A program made the translations under genes and the position numbers. From Phycisphaerae bacterium (GTDB taxonomy: Bacteria > Planctomycetota > Phycisphaerae > SM23-33), in contig WRDM01000004.1 of assembly GCA_009783465.1 (NCBI GenBank), positions 35,231 through 99,230 on the forward strand: DNA of 64,000 bases. The letters are read 5' to 3'. How positions within the stretch are numbered: position 1 is the stretch's first letter; the number at the start of each line of letters is the position of its first letter. Below the pieces are notes generated by a model, which saw only the letters and a list, made by a program, of their open reading frames with translations, was not told the DNA's origin and made no database searches. This document shows, in pieces, positions 52,385-60,662 of this stretch.

Positions 52385-54682
52385 TTACGCAATTCGTATG
52401 GTGTGAATCTCGTGTTTATGCAGCGTCGTTTTGTAACAACTGATTTCCACCGGTTCACCGAGCGGGCGTTCCAGTAAATCGCAGACCGTTACCTGACAAT
52501 CGCGGCCGAGATCGACCGTCACGGGCGAATCCTGGCCCGCGATTTCCTGAACGCGCAACACCCACCCCCTGCCGTCCTGGGCGGGTTTCCATGCGGTGGC
52601 GATCGCGTTGCCTTCGACGGCCAACGGCACCGCCAGCGGGGCGGGAAGGTTGTACGCGTAGCCGGCGCGCGTGAGGTCCGGCTCGCTCACGCCGTCGGTG
52701 TACGGCCAAATGCTGTACTCGAACTCGTGCCTCCCCGTGTCGCGCCAGCCGTCGATCGCGTAGGGCTCGATGCCCAGCGGGTAGGAACAGAACGGCATCT
52801 CCGGGCTTCGCAGCAGCGAGAAATCCCACCGCCCCGGCGACCAGCGGAAGCACGGCAACCCCTTGTTCAGAATCGCCACGCCGCGCGACGCGTCGATCCG
52901 CTTGCGAACCCAGTGCAGGGCGGGGAATTCCATCGTGTTGCTCTTCCAGTCGCTGTAGTCCAGCCGCGATTCGTCGTACGTGCGGTCGATGAAGCCGAAA
53001 GGCACCTCCCACGTCGCGGTGGGGTCGGAGCTTCGCACAGGCACCAGCACGCGAAGCCGCTTGCTGTGCGTGTCCCAGTCGACGGTCGTGTGAAAATCCA
53101 GCCGCCGGCCGTCGGCGCTGAGGCAGGCCGTCACGGTCCATTTGAGCTTCTTGATCCGCGGATCGTTGCCCCGGTATTGGCCGATCCATCGGATGGCCGA
53201 TTCGGCGACGTCGACGGCGGCGTTGGCATCCGCCAGCGCCACGCTGGAATAGTCGTACTGCACGGAAGCGTGCGGCGATTTCCGCGTGCCCCACGCGTCG
53301 CCCCAGTCGTCCTCGACGACCAGTTCACCCACACGAAACGGCCTGTCCGCGTACACCGCGCGCGGCGAGGCCCCGAAGAGATCCTGCCCGTTCACCAGCA
53401 GCCTGGCGATGCCGTGCAGGTCGTACTGCACTTCGAGAGGCCCCATCTGCATCATGCCCTCGGCGGAGCGGCATTTGGCGAATGCGTGTTTGGGCCTGAC
53501 CGCCGGCGCGACGCCGTACGACCGCGTGACAGCCTGCGCGGCGTCGAGCATGTCCATCAATTCGTCGTTGGCGTCGTCGATGTGCGTGCCGGTGATCGCG
53601 TCGTGAAACTGATTGAACAACACGTTCCGCCAGGCGTCGTCGATTTTTTTCGGCGGGGCCTTGGGCTTACCCTTCCGCCACGATGTCGTCGCCAGCGACG
53701 CCTCCACCGCCAGCAGTTCATACGCGATCTGCTTGGTCCGCTGCTTGTTGCGGATGTACGTGACGTAACAGCCGGGCATGCCGGGATTGAGGTCGTCGGG
53801 CGTCGTCGGCAGCGGCTGGGCGTCGAGATCCATCAGGTCCAACAGCTCGGTGTAATTGCCCATGCGGATTTCGCACTGGCCCGCGTACCTGGCCGCCGCC
53901 TGGCGGATGATGTCGAGGTACTTCTGATTGGGCCTCTGCTCCTCGCACGAGAGCATGACGATGGCCCACGGCTCGGGCTTGGCGACGGACCGGTCGATCA
54001 TCTCCGCCAGCGGGGCCGTCAGCGGAACGTCCGCCCAGATCATGCCGCTCTTGCCGCACTGCGTGCAGCCATGGCCTTTGCAGCGGGTGCAGGGCACGTG
54101 CTTCATGTATTCGCCGGCGTTTTCGCGCGGGCCGTGATCCAGCACGGGGATGCTCGTGCCGTCGATGCCCAGCCAGGCCTGTCCGGCGGGCACCTGCCGG
54201 TACGACAGATACGCCGCCGCCCGACAGCCGCACAGGCGAAGAATCTGCGGCGTGTTGGGCCCGTTGCCGAACGCGTCGGCCACCCAGCCGATTTGCAGAC
54301 TCGAATTGTCCGCGCCGGCGATCTCCTCGTACATCGGCCAGGCGAGCAGATAATTCCGCACCAGCCCCTCCGCCGCGGGCATGTTCGTGTCGCTGATCGT
54401 CTCGCCGCAACACACCATGTTGAAGTTGCCGCTCCGCGCGTGCTCCATCACCGCCGCCCGCGACGCACGGTTCCGCCGCAAAAACGTCCGCCAGACGGCC
54501 ACCTGGCCCTCAGCAAACGTATATCCCTCCCCCGCCAACTCCAGCCACTTGTGAATAATCGCCGCCTCCACCTCCGTGTAAGGCCTCATCACCACGCCGC
54601 CGATCTCCACCGCCCGATCAAACGCGCGACGCCACACCGGATCCATGTGATAATGCGGAACCACCAACACCAACTTGGCCAT
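52385..54682 (-). CDS. GH38 mannosidase-like protein with an inserted DnaJ-type cysteine cluster
   Basis: The 765-residue protein begins LVLVVPHYHMDPVWRRAFDR (zinc HxD), followed by GWVADAFGNGPNTPQIL (nucleophile Asp, near residue 132) and LFNQFHDAITGTHIDD, the GH38 hallmarks, with C-terminal beta domains. At about residues 196-213 it has CTRCKGHGCTQCGKSG, four Cys in the CxxCx4CxxC spacing of DnaJ-type zinc fingers. I do not know of this as a normal part of GH38. It is shorter than, and only distantly similar to, the mannosidase at 48394. Start 54682 has an AAAGGAAATGCC Shine-Dalgarno. Its substrate is probably an alpha-mannoside. Confidence 0.87.
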   Translation of the reverse strand: MAKLVLVVPHYHMDPVWRRAFDRAVEIGGVVMRPYTEVEAAIIHKWLELAGEGYTFAEGQVAVWRTFLRRNRASRAAVMEHARSGNFNMVCCGETISDTNMPAAEGLVRNYLLAWPMYEEIAGADNSSLQIGWVADAFGNGPNTPQILRLCGCRAAAYLSYRQVPAGQAWLGIDGTSIPVLDHGPRENAGEYMKHVPCTRCKGHGCTQCGKSGMIWADVPLTAPLAEMIDRSVAKPEPWAIVMLSCEEQRPNQKYLDIIRQAAARYAGQCEIRMGNYTELLDLMDLDAQPLPTTPDDLNPGMPGCYVTYIRNKQRTKQIAYELLAVEASLATTSWRKGKPKAPPKKIDDAWRNVLFNQFHDAITGTHIDDANDELMDMLDAAQAVTRSYGVAPAVRPKHAFAKCRSAEGMMQMGPLEVQYDLHGIARLLVNGQDLFGASPRAVYADRPFRVGELVVEDDWGDAWGTRKSPHASVQYDYSSVALADANAAVDVAESAIRWIGQYRGNDPRIKKLKWTVTACLSADGRRLDFHTTVDWDTHSKRLRVLVPVRSSDPTATWEVPFGFIDRTYDESRLDYSDWKSNTMEFPALHWVRKRIDASRGVAILNKGLPCFRWSPGRWDFSLLRSPEMPFCSYPLGIEPYAIDGWRDTGRHEFEYSIWPYTDGVSEPDLTRAGYAYNLPAPLAVPLAVEGNAIATAWKPAQDGRGWVLRVQEIAGQDSPVTVDLGRDCQVTVCDLLERPLGEPVEISCYKTTLHKHEIHTIRIA

Positions 54683-54857
54683 GGCATTTCCTTTCGTCAT
54701 CCATTCGTCACCAAAGGATAGCCTCGCCGGGCACCAGCGACAAGTGGCAAGTCCCTGGCGTTTCTTCGCTTCCCTCTTGTATTACGGCGCGAGATGGCTA
54801 TGCTGTGGGGCAGTTGTGGGTTTTCTAACTTTTTTCATCTCATGGGAGAACGTGGAC

Positions 54858-55367
54858 ATGACAAACGCAGGTGAGTCGAGCGGTACGCCGTTGCGGGCGA
54901 CGCCCAGCAAGGACCCGGCGGTACGGATGCTGATCGTGGCCGCCATGGCGCTGGGCTTCGGGCTGTGGTGCATCTATCACGCGGCCTTCGATCCCAGTCC
55001 CGAGAGCCAAAAGTATCGCGAGCTCGCGCCCGACGCGGACATCAACGCCATGGCGACCTACTATTTCAATCTCGCCGGCGCGTTTATTCTGCCGCTGGTG
55101 GGCGTGGTGTTCCTGGCCTTGAGCATCCGTCAGGGGCGGCGCAAGTTGAGCATGGACGAGGCCGGCATCCACGCGGACTCGACGACGGTCGCCTGGTCGG
55201 ACATCAAGGAAGTCGACGCGAAAGAGTTCAAGCAGAAGGACATTCTTCGCGTGATTCACGGCAACGGCGCCCTCAAGCTCGACGGCTATCTCTGGCAGAA
55301 ATCGGACTTCCAGAAACTCGTCGCCTACCTCGAACAGCACGTGCCCGCGGAGAAGATTACACGGTAG
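54858..55367 (+). CDS. Two-TM protein with PH-like C-terminal domain
   Basis: The 169-residue protein has TM segments MLIVAAMALGFGLWCIYHAA and LAGAFILPLVGVVFLALSI, then a cytoplasmic or periplasmic domain of the bacterial PH type (KLSMDEAGIHADSTTVAWSD then IKEVDAK, GNGALKLDGYLWQK). Start 54858 follows GGGAGAACGTGGAC. The role is unknown; PH-like membrane proteins often act in envelope stress or lipid contact. Confidence 0.75.
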   Translation: MTNAGESSGTPLRATPSKDPAVRMLIVAAMALGFGLWCIYHAAFDPSPESQKYRELAPDADINAMATYYFNLAGAFILPLVGVVFLALSIRQGRRKLSMDEAGIHADSTTVAWSDIKEVDAKEFKQKDILRVIHGNGALKLDGYLWQKSDFQKLVAYLEQHVPAEKITR

Positions 55368-55396
55368 GCGATCCAGCCGCCCAATATGAGCCTGTT

Positions 55397-55518
55397 CGCC
55401 TTCGCGAAGACCCAGCGGGTTACGCGGAGTAACGGATGATTGGATTGCCGTGCTGGAACGATAAATTTTCCTTAAAATCCTTTAATCCGTGTAATCCCGC
55501 TCGGTCTTCGCGAAGGCG
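55397..55518. repeat. Family B hairpin, copy B3
   Basis: CGCCTTCGCGAAGACCCAGC / CTCGGTCTTCGCGAAGGCG outer arms, then GCGGGTTACGCGGAGTAACG and its partly eroded complement. The left arm has more mismatches to the family core than the right arm. Confidence 0.85.
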
Positions 55519-55551
55519 GTTGATGTAACGCGTAGCGTCTGGAGGCGACAT

Positions 55552-56664
55552 ATGAACAGCACGGAACGACTGCTCGCCTGCCTGCACGGCGAGGTGCCCG
55601 ATCGTGTGCCGATCAGCACGTACGAACTGGCCGGATACAATCCCGATAATTTCGAAAACAAGGATCCCAGCTACGCGGAGTTGATGGCGTTCATCCGCGA
55701 GCACGCCGACTGTATTTATATGACCGGTGTCGGCGTGCCCAATACGCGGAGCGACGCCTGCTCGTGGGAGACGCTCGAACAATACGACGACGGCGACCAG
55801 CACGTCACGCGACGCGTCCTGCACGCGCCCGGCGGCGACCTCACGCTCACCACCAGCCGCAGCGACGACGTCATGACCACCTGGACGCGAGAGCACCTCT
55901 GCAAAAATCTCGACGATTTGCAGGTTTACCTCGACATCCCGTGGGAGCCAGGCGAGGCCGATTTCTCACAGCTCAACGTGGCATGGCAGCGGCTCGAGGG
56001 CCGTCACGGGCTGCCGATGCTCGACATGGGCGACCCGCTGTGCGAAGTCGCAGCCATGTTTTCGATGGAGGATTTCGTCGTGCTGGCGATGACGGAAACC
56101 GACGCCTTCGTCGCAGCCATGGATCGGCTGCACGAAAAATACGTCGAAGTGCTCCGCCGCACGCTGGCCGGGCCTGTGAAGAATTGCCTCTTCCGCATTT
56201 ACGGCCCGGAGTACGCGACGCCGCCGTTCCTGCCGCCGGAACTGTTCGCGAAATTCGTCACGCGCTACGACCGCGTGTACTGCCGCATGATGCGCGAAGC
56301 GGGCGTCTTCCCGCGAATCCACAGCCACGGAAAAATCGGCCGCGTGGTGGAGGAAATCCGAAAAATCGACCCCGTCGCCATCGACCCCGTCGAGCCGCCC
56401 CCCGACGGCGACATCACCATCGCGCAGCTCAAACGGCAACTGCCCGAACTGGTCCTCTGCGGCGGGCTGGAACTCAAGCACATCGAGGCCGCCGACGCGA
56501 CATTCATCGACGCCCTCGTGCGCGACCTCATCGCCCAGGGCAAACCCGGCGGACGCTACATCATCCTCCCGACGGCCGCCCCCATCAACATCCCCCTCCG
56601 CCAGAAAACCGCGGCCAACTACCGCCAATTCATCGAAACGGCCCTGGAGGCGGGACGATATTGA
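55552..56664 (+). CDS. Uroporphyrinogen-decarboxylase-family protein 2
   Basis: The 370-residue protein begins MNSTERLLACLHGEVPDRVP, typical of UroD-like methyltransferase-family proteins, with FSMEDFVVLAMTETDAFVAA, RIYGPEYATPPFLPPELFAK, PRIHSHGKIGRVVEEIRKI, DPVEPPPDGDITIAQLKRQL and LCGGLELKHIEAAD. The RIHSHG segment corresponds to the metal/active-site region of this group. Not an ordinary HemE; its substrate may be a corrinoid protein or another C1 carrier. Shine-Dalgarno TGGAGGCGACAT is strong. Confidence 0.87.
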   Translation: MNSTERLLACLHGEVPDRVPISTYELAGYNPDNFENKDPSYAELMAFIREHADCIYMTGVGVPNTRSDACSWETLEQYDDGDQHVTRRVLHAPGGDLTLTTSRSDDVMTTWTREHLCKNLDDLQVYLDIPWEPGEADFSQLNVAWQRLEGRHGLPMLDMGDPLCEVAAMFSMEDFVVLAMTETDAFVAAMDRLHEKYVEVLRRTLAGPVKNCLFRIYGPEYATPPFLPPELFAKFVTRYDRVYCRMMREAGVFPRIHSHGKIGRVVEEIRKIDPVAIDPVEPPPDGDITIAQLKRQLPELVLCGGLELKHIEAADATFIDALVRDLIAQGKPGGRYIILPTAAPINIPLRQKTAANYRQFIETALEAGRY

Positions 56665-56883
56665 GGATCCGTTCTACGCACGGCACGAACGGGAAAACTC
56701 GAAACTCGAAGCACGACAGCCGTTACCCCACGGCGCCCTCATGATCGGCCACCCCGCCGAACACTACCACCGCATCCCACCCCGCAAACCAGCAGACGTG
56801 CGGTGCCTTGTTTTTTTTCGCTGTCGGCTCTATGGTATCCCTGCGCACGATAAGAACCGCCGTGGGCGCGGAAGGAGCCAGTC

Positions 56884-57492
56884 ATGACGATGTCGGAGAA
56901 AGAGAAGTCGCACGCCGAAATGTTGTATCAGCCCAACGATCCCGAACTGTGCGCGGACCGCGACGTCACGCAGCGGAAGCTGTATGACTACAATCGCATG
57001 CACCCGCTGGACCGCGAGGCCCGGCGGGCGGCGATTCGCGAAATTTTCGGGGCCGTCGGCGAGAACAGTCTTGTCGAACAGCCGTTGTTTTGTACCTACG
57101 GTTACAACACGCGGGTCGGGAAAAACTTTTTCCTCAACGTCAATTGCAAGATCATGGACAGCGGCAAGGTGACGATCGGCGACAACGTGTTCATCGCGCC
57201 CAACGTCTGCATCGTGACGGAAGAACACGCGATGGACGTTGAGCAGCGGCTGGCGGGGCTGGAGTACACGCACCCAGTGACGATCGGCGACAACGTGTGG
57301 ATTTGCACCGGCGCGATCATCCTGCCGGGTGTAACCATCGGCGAGGGCAGCGTCATCGGTGCCGGCGCCGTCGTTTCGAAGGACATCCCCGCCCACAGCC
57401 TCGCCGTCGGCGTGCCCGCCAAAGTCATCCGCACGTTGAGGCACGCGGCCAAGGAAACGTGGAGCCCTGAAAACGTTCCCGGAGGCAAATAG
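56884..57492 (+). CDS. Maltose/galactoside O-acetyltransferase-type hexapeptide-repeat protein
   Basis: The 202-residue protein has the MAC N-terminal domain (SEKEKSHAEMLYQPNDPELC, RKLYDYNRMHPLD) and a left-handed beta-helix of hexapeptide repeats (NTRVGKNFFLNVNCKIMD, VTIGDNVFIAPNVCI, VTIGDNVWICTGAIILPGVT). The catalytic His is in TEEHAMDVEQR. It ends with the usual AVGVPAKVIRTL. Such enzymes transfer acetyl from acetyl-CoA to sugars. Start 56884 follows GGAAGGAGCCAGTC. Confidence 0.93.
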   Translation: MTMSEKEKSHAEMLYQPNDPELCADRDVTQRKLYDYNRMHPLDREARRAAIREIFGAVGENSLVEQPLFCTYGYNTRVGKNFFLNVNCKIMDSGKVTIGDNVFIAPNVCIVTEEHAMDVEQRLAGLEYTHPVTIGDNVWICTGAIILPGVTIGEGSVIGAGAVVSKDIPAHSLAVGVPAKVIRTLRHAAKETWSPENVPGGK

Positions 57493-57566
57493 TCGCCCCC
57501 AGTCCAGTGAAAACAGAGAAATCGAAGCCCAATTCGTGCTGAAACAATCGTGGTACACCTGTGTTT

Positions 57567-58214
57567 TCAGGAATCGACCGATGGGACAGACGCTGGATTA
57601 TGAATGTGAATGGACAGAGATTCCTTTTTCTCTTTACTGTTCAGTCTGGCCTGTTGTTGTAGATATAGCATGGCTACTTTTCGACGCCCCTCGTCGTTGA
57701 GCTTATTCAACTCGGCCCGTTCGACAGGTTTGTCTTCCGCTTCCTCAATCAAGAACGCCACGATCCGATCCGCTTCCTCTTGCGTAACACTGTCGGACGG
57801 ATCGTCTTCGCGATTATCCTCAATGCTTCTGCCAACCCACGTTTCCTCGGAATCGAGATTGTGATCATGGCCTTGATCGTGATCGTGACCGCTCTGGTCT
57901 TTTTGACCCATCCAATCTTTCAGCAATGGCGAATCATTGATGGCTCTGCTGATGGTCGAAGGTGCGCAGCCTACATGTGCAGCCAGTTTGCGCAGCGACG
58001 AGAACGACTTGCCGTTTGCGCGGATACGGAGAAGGCGATCCTGCACATCGCGCCAGTTCGCTTCGACCGCGCCGTCCTTGGGTGACCGGCTTTGTTTCGA
58101 CTGGCCGATCGGCGATAAATCGTTTTTGCCGGGACGATCACTTTTGTAAGCGCCACCTTCTATCAGCCAGGCAGGCAGAACCGGTGCCTCGCCAGGCGGA
58201 GCGGCCAACGACAA
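57567..58214 (-). CDS. HTH protein of mobile-element type, N-terminus uncertain
   Basis: The central part NGKSFSSLRKLAAHVGCAPS then TISRAINDS is a helix-turn-helix. It is followed by an acidic, His/Asp-rich linker (GHDHDQGHDHNLDSEE) and a helical C-terminus (EEADRIVAFLIEEAEDKPVE, RRKVAMLYLQQQARLN). The codons before residue 28 overlap the start of the oppositely oriented transposase remnant, so the true start may be inside or lost. Base composition is lower in GC than nearby genes. Family not recognised. Confidence 0.65.
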   Translation of the reverse strand: MSLAAPPGEAPVLPAWLIEGGAYKSDRPGKNDLSPIGQSKQSRSPKDGAVEANWRDVQDRLLRIRANGKSFSSLRKLAAHVGCAPSTISRAINDSPLLKDWMGQKDQSGHDHDQGHDHNLDSEETWVGRSIEDNREDDPSDSVTQEEADRIVAFLIEEAEDKPVERAELNKLNDEGRRKVAMLYLQQQARLNSKEKKESLSIHIHNPASVPSVDS

Positions 58215-58821
58215 AACCCACAGCTACGCGGTGGGCACCAGCGGCGACTGCAACGCGCTGGGTCGGCTGATGCGTCGCGAAGCGTGCAAACTCAAATTCG
58301 ACCAGGCCAACCATCTCTACGCCGTCACCGACGGTGCCGAATGGATCGCAAGACAGTACGCCAAACAACTGCCGCTGGAACTACACGTTCTGGACTACTA
58401 CCACCTGCAGAACCATGTGATCGCCGCCGCCCAGGCCCTCTACGGCGAAGGCACAAAACAGTCCATCGCGTGGCGGGAAGACATGATGGGCTATGTGTGG
58501 AACCGGGGCTCGCTGGTGATGCTCGACCACCTGGGCCATTACCTGCAACGCCACCGCGAGGGTCCCAAACATGAAGCCCTCCTCTCGTTACGTGACTACG
58601 TGGCCAAACGGGTGAATATGACCGACTACCCCTCGTACCGCCAGATCGGCTACGACTGCGGCTCGGGCCCGACGGAATCGTTCTGCGGCACCCTGACCCG
58701 CCGCCTCAAAGGCCGCGGCATGCACTGGGACAAGGATAATGCCGAAGCCATCATGGCCTTGGGCAGCCTCTACTACTCCAACCTGTGGAACCACTACTGG
58801 AAAAAACAACGAGCCGCCTAA
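58204..58821 (+). pseudogene. 5'-truncated transposase remnant, ISKra4-like
   Basis: The open frame (with NDKTHSYAVGTSGDCNAL before the first GTG at 58231) shows YAVTDGAEWIARQYAKQLPL, LDYYHLQNHVIAAAQALYG and DCGSGPTESFCGTLTRRLKG followed by RGMHWDKDNAEAIMALGSLY, the DDE-type pattern of ISKra4-like transposases. About half of the expected N-terminal part is missing, cut at about 58200 where the HTH gene begins. The sequence 58822-58908 may contain the old right end of the element, but no inverted repeat pair can be assigned. Confidence 0.75.
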
Positions 58822-58908
58822 CCCAATGCCAGAAAAGAAGGTCACTCACGTTTTCACCGACCCTCCGGTTTTTCTGTACTTTTCGGGGGGTTATGGTAAA
58901 ACCCCTGT

Positions 58909-60243
58909 GTGTTAAACAGTGAATCTCCAACCGTGACGACGACTTCCGCACCGCGTGGCCGAGTGGCTGCGTGGGTGCGGTTTGTTTTGGACAACTCCCT
59001 GCTCCTGCTGGCTGGGGCGGTGGCGGCGATGGTGTGGGCGAATCTTTCGCCGGCCAGTTATGCCGCGATGTTGCATGCGCCGCTGTTGGCGAATCCGTAT
59101 TTTGGCGTGGCGGTGGACGGCGCGGTGGTGTCAAGTGCGGCCGCCGATGGCGTGGTGTCGGGCGTGGTGACGGTGGGCGGTGGTGGGAAAATCATCGACC
59201 TGCACTATCTCGTCAACGACATTTTCATGGCCTTGTTTTTCGCCCTGGCAGGTCGGGAGGTTTGGCACGCGTTGTTGCCGGGCGGGCCGTTGAGTCGCGC
59301 GAAGCAGGCGGCGACGCCGATGTTGTGTGCTGTCGGGGGCATGATTGGCCCTATCGGGCTATATCTTACCGGGGTGACGGCATTCGGCCGGTGGGACGAC
59401 CTCGCGCGAGGCTGGGCGGTGCCGACGGCGACGGACATCGCCTTCAGCTATTTCGTCGCACGGCTGATTTTCGGCAAAGGCCACGCGGCCGTCGCGTTTT
59501 TGCTGCTATTGGCCATCGTGGATGACGCGCTGGGGTTGATGATCCTGGCGATTTTCTACCCGCAGGGCGAGGTCGCACCGGCCTGGCTGCTGCTAAGTGT
59601 CGCCGCGGTCGGCGTGTGTGTGCTGTTGTACACGTTGCGGCGGCGACATTTCCTGTGGTTCCTGCTGCTAGCGGGGCCGCTGTCGTGGACGGGGTTCGCG
59701 TGGGCGGGGCTGCACCCCGCGCTGGGCCTGCTGCCGATCGTCCCCATGCTGCCGCACGCGCACCTGCACACATGGCGGGCGGGCTGGAATTTCGTCACGC
59801 CCCGCGATGCCGAAAAGTTTGAAGTTTGGATGAAGCCGCCCGTCGAAATCATCCTCTGCCTCTTCGGCCTGCTCAACGCCGGCGTGCTGCTGACGGGCCC
59901 GGCGGGGCACGACCTCACCGCCGCGGGGCTGGTATTCGGTGGCCTGGTGGTGGGCAAACCGCTGGGCATCTTCCTCACGGCCCTGCTGGCAACAAAACTG
60001 GGCCTTGGCCTGGCCGCGGGCCTGCGACGGCGGGACCTGCTGGTCGTCGGCTGCGTAGCCGGCATCGGATTCACCGTCGCCATCTTCGTCGCAACCGTCG
60101 CCTTCCCCTACACGACAGACGCCAGCAAAGCCCTCCAATCCGCCGCCAAACTCGGCGCCCTGGCCTCCTTCGCGTCGGCGCTGGTCGCCTGGCTGGTCGC
60201 CCGCATCGTCGGCGTAAAACGACACGACGAGGCCACACGGTAG
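58909..60243 (+). CDS. nhaA: Na+/H+ antiporter NhaA
   Basis: The 444-residue protein has about 12 TM segments. Family signatures are the early VRFVLDNSLLLLAGAVAAMV, DLHYLVNDIFMALFFALAGREV, WAVPTATDIAFSYFVARLIF and LLLAIVDDALGLMILAIF, whose Asp pair is the sodium/proton site; a late Lys-containing MKPPVEIILCLFGLLNAGV helix is also typical. NhaA exchanges external H+ for internal Na+. The start GTG at 58909 is tentative; another GTG is at 58933. Confidence 0.93.
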   Translation: MLNSESPTVTTTSAPRGRVAAWVRFVLDNSLLLLAGAVAAMVWANLSPASYAAMLHAPLLANPYFGVAVDGAVVSSAAADGVVSGVVTVGGGGKIIDLHYLVNDIFMALFFALAGREVWHALLPGGPLSRAKQAATPMLCAVGGMIGPIGLYLTGVTAFGRWDDLARGWAVPTATDIAFSYFVARLIFGKGHAAVAFLLLLAIVDDALGLMILAIFYPQGEVAPAWLLLSVAAVGVCVLLYTLRRRHFLWFLLLAGPLSWTGFAWAGLHPALGLLPIVPMLPHAHLHTWRAGWNFVTPRDAEKFEVWMKPPVEIILCLFGLLNAGVLLTGPAGHDLTAAGLVFGGLVVGKPLGIFLTALLATKLGLGLAAGLRRRDLLVVGCVAGIGFTVAIFVATVAFPYTTDASKALQSAAKLGALASFASALVAWLVARIVGVKRHDEATR

Positions 60244-60662
60244 TGGAGAGGCGTTTCGCAAAGGCTTCTCTCGAACCCACGACCTACGCATTAAAAGTGC
60301 GTTGCCCATCACACGCAGATACAGAAAAATCAAAAACTTGCGCCCCAACAACTGAACCACTCACCGAAAAACTCACCGCCAGCGAAAAAACCGCCGAAAA
60401 ACAGGGCGAAAAACTGGTCGAAAACCTCACGGAAAAGCTCCTCGAAAAGTTCACCGAATCGCTCATCGAAAAACTCACCATCACCGAGCCACTCACCGCA
60501 CTACTGACCGCTTGGACAAACCCAACCACCCCAATCGACCCCAATCTCGCCACCATACTGACAACCTGGCCAACCCTACCCGACCCCATCAAAACCGCCA
60601 TCGCCACCATCGCCCAAACAACCCCCACCACACCGACTACCTCACCCCCTGCCGCCGATTGA
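60243..60662 (+). CDS. Possible small planctomycete-type ORF spanning the tRNA fragment
   Basis: A 139-codon frame begins with the GTG that overlaps the nhaA stop. Its first 25 codons run through the tRNA-Lys fragment (LEPTTYALKVRC), a well-known kind of spurious peptide. The rest is amphipathic (EKLVENLTEKLLEKFTESLI) then LLTAWTNPTTP and ILTTWPTLPDPIKTAIATI. I recall the WPTLPxPIxxxI motif at the C-terminus of many planctomycete hypothetical proteins (not checked). It probably has its true start after the tRNA fragment, but no good start codon is visible. Confidence 0.35.
   Translation: MERRFAKASLEPTTYALKVRCPSHADTEKSKTCAPTTEPLTEKLTASEKTAEKQGEKLVENLTEKLLEKFTESLIEKLTITEPLTALLTAWTNPTTPIDPNLATILTTWPTLPDPIKTAIATIAQTTPTTPTTSPPAAD
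60270..60307 (-). other. tRNA-Lys (TTT) fragment, possible attachment-site remnant
   Basis: On the minus strand: GGGCA, a perfect anticodon stem ACGCA / TGCGT with loop CTTTTAA (anticodon TTT), variable AGGTC, T-arm half GTGGG and TTCGAG. The D-arm side and the acceptor 3' end are missing, so this is a fragment, not a gene. Partial tRNAs of this kind mark integration sites of mobile elements. Confidence 0.75.

Noticed and set aside
60270-60307. A complete second tRNA gene (tRNA-Lys)
   Set aside because: Only the anticodon arm, variable region and half of the T-arm are present; neither a D-arm nor an acceptor stem can be formed with the flanking bases.
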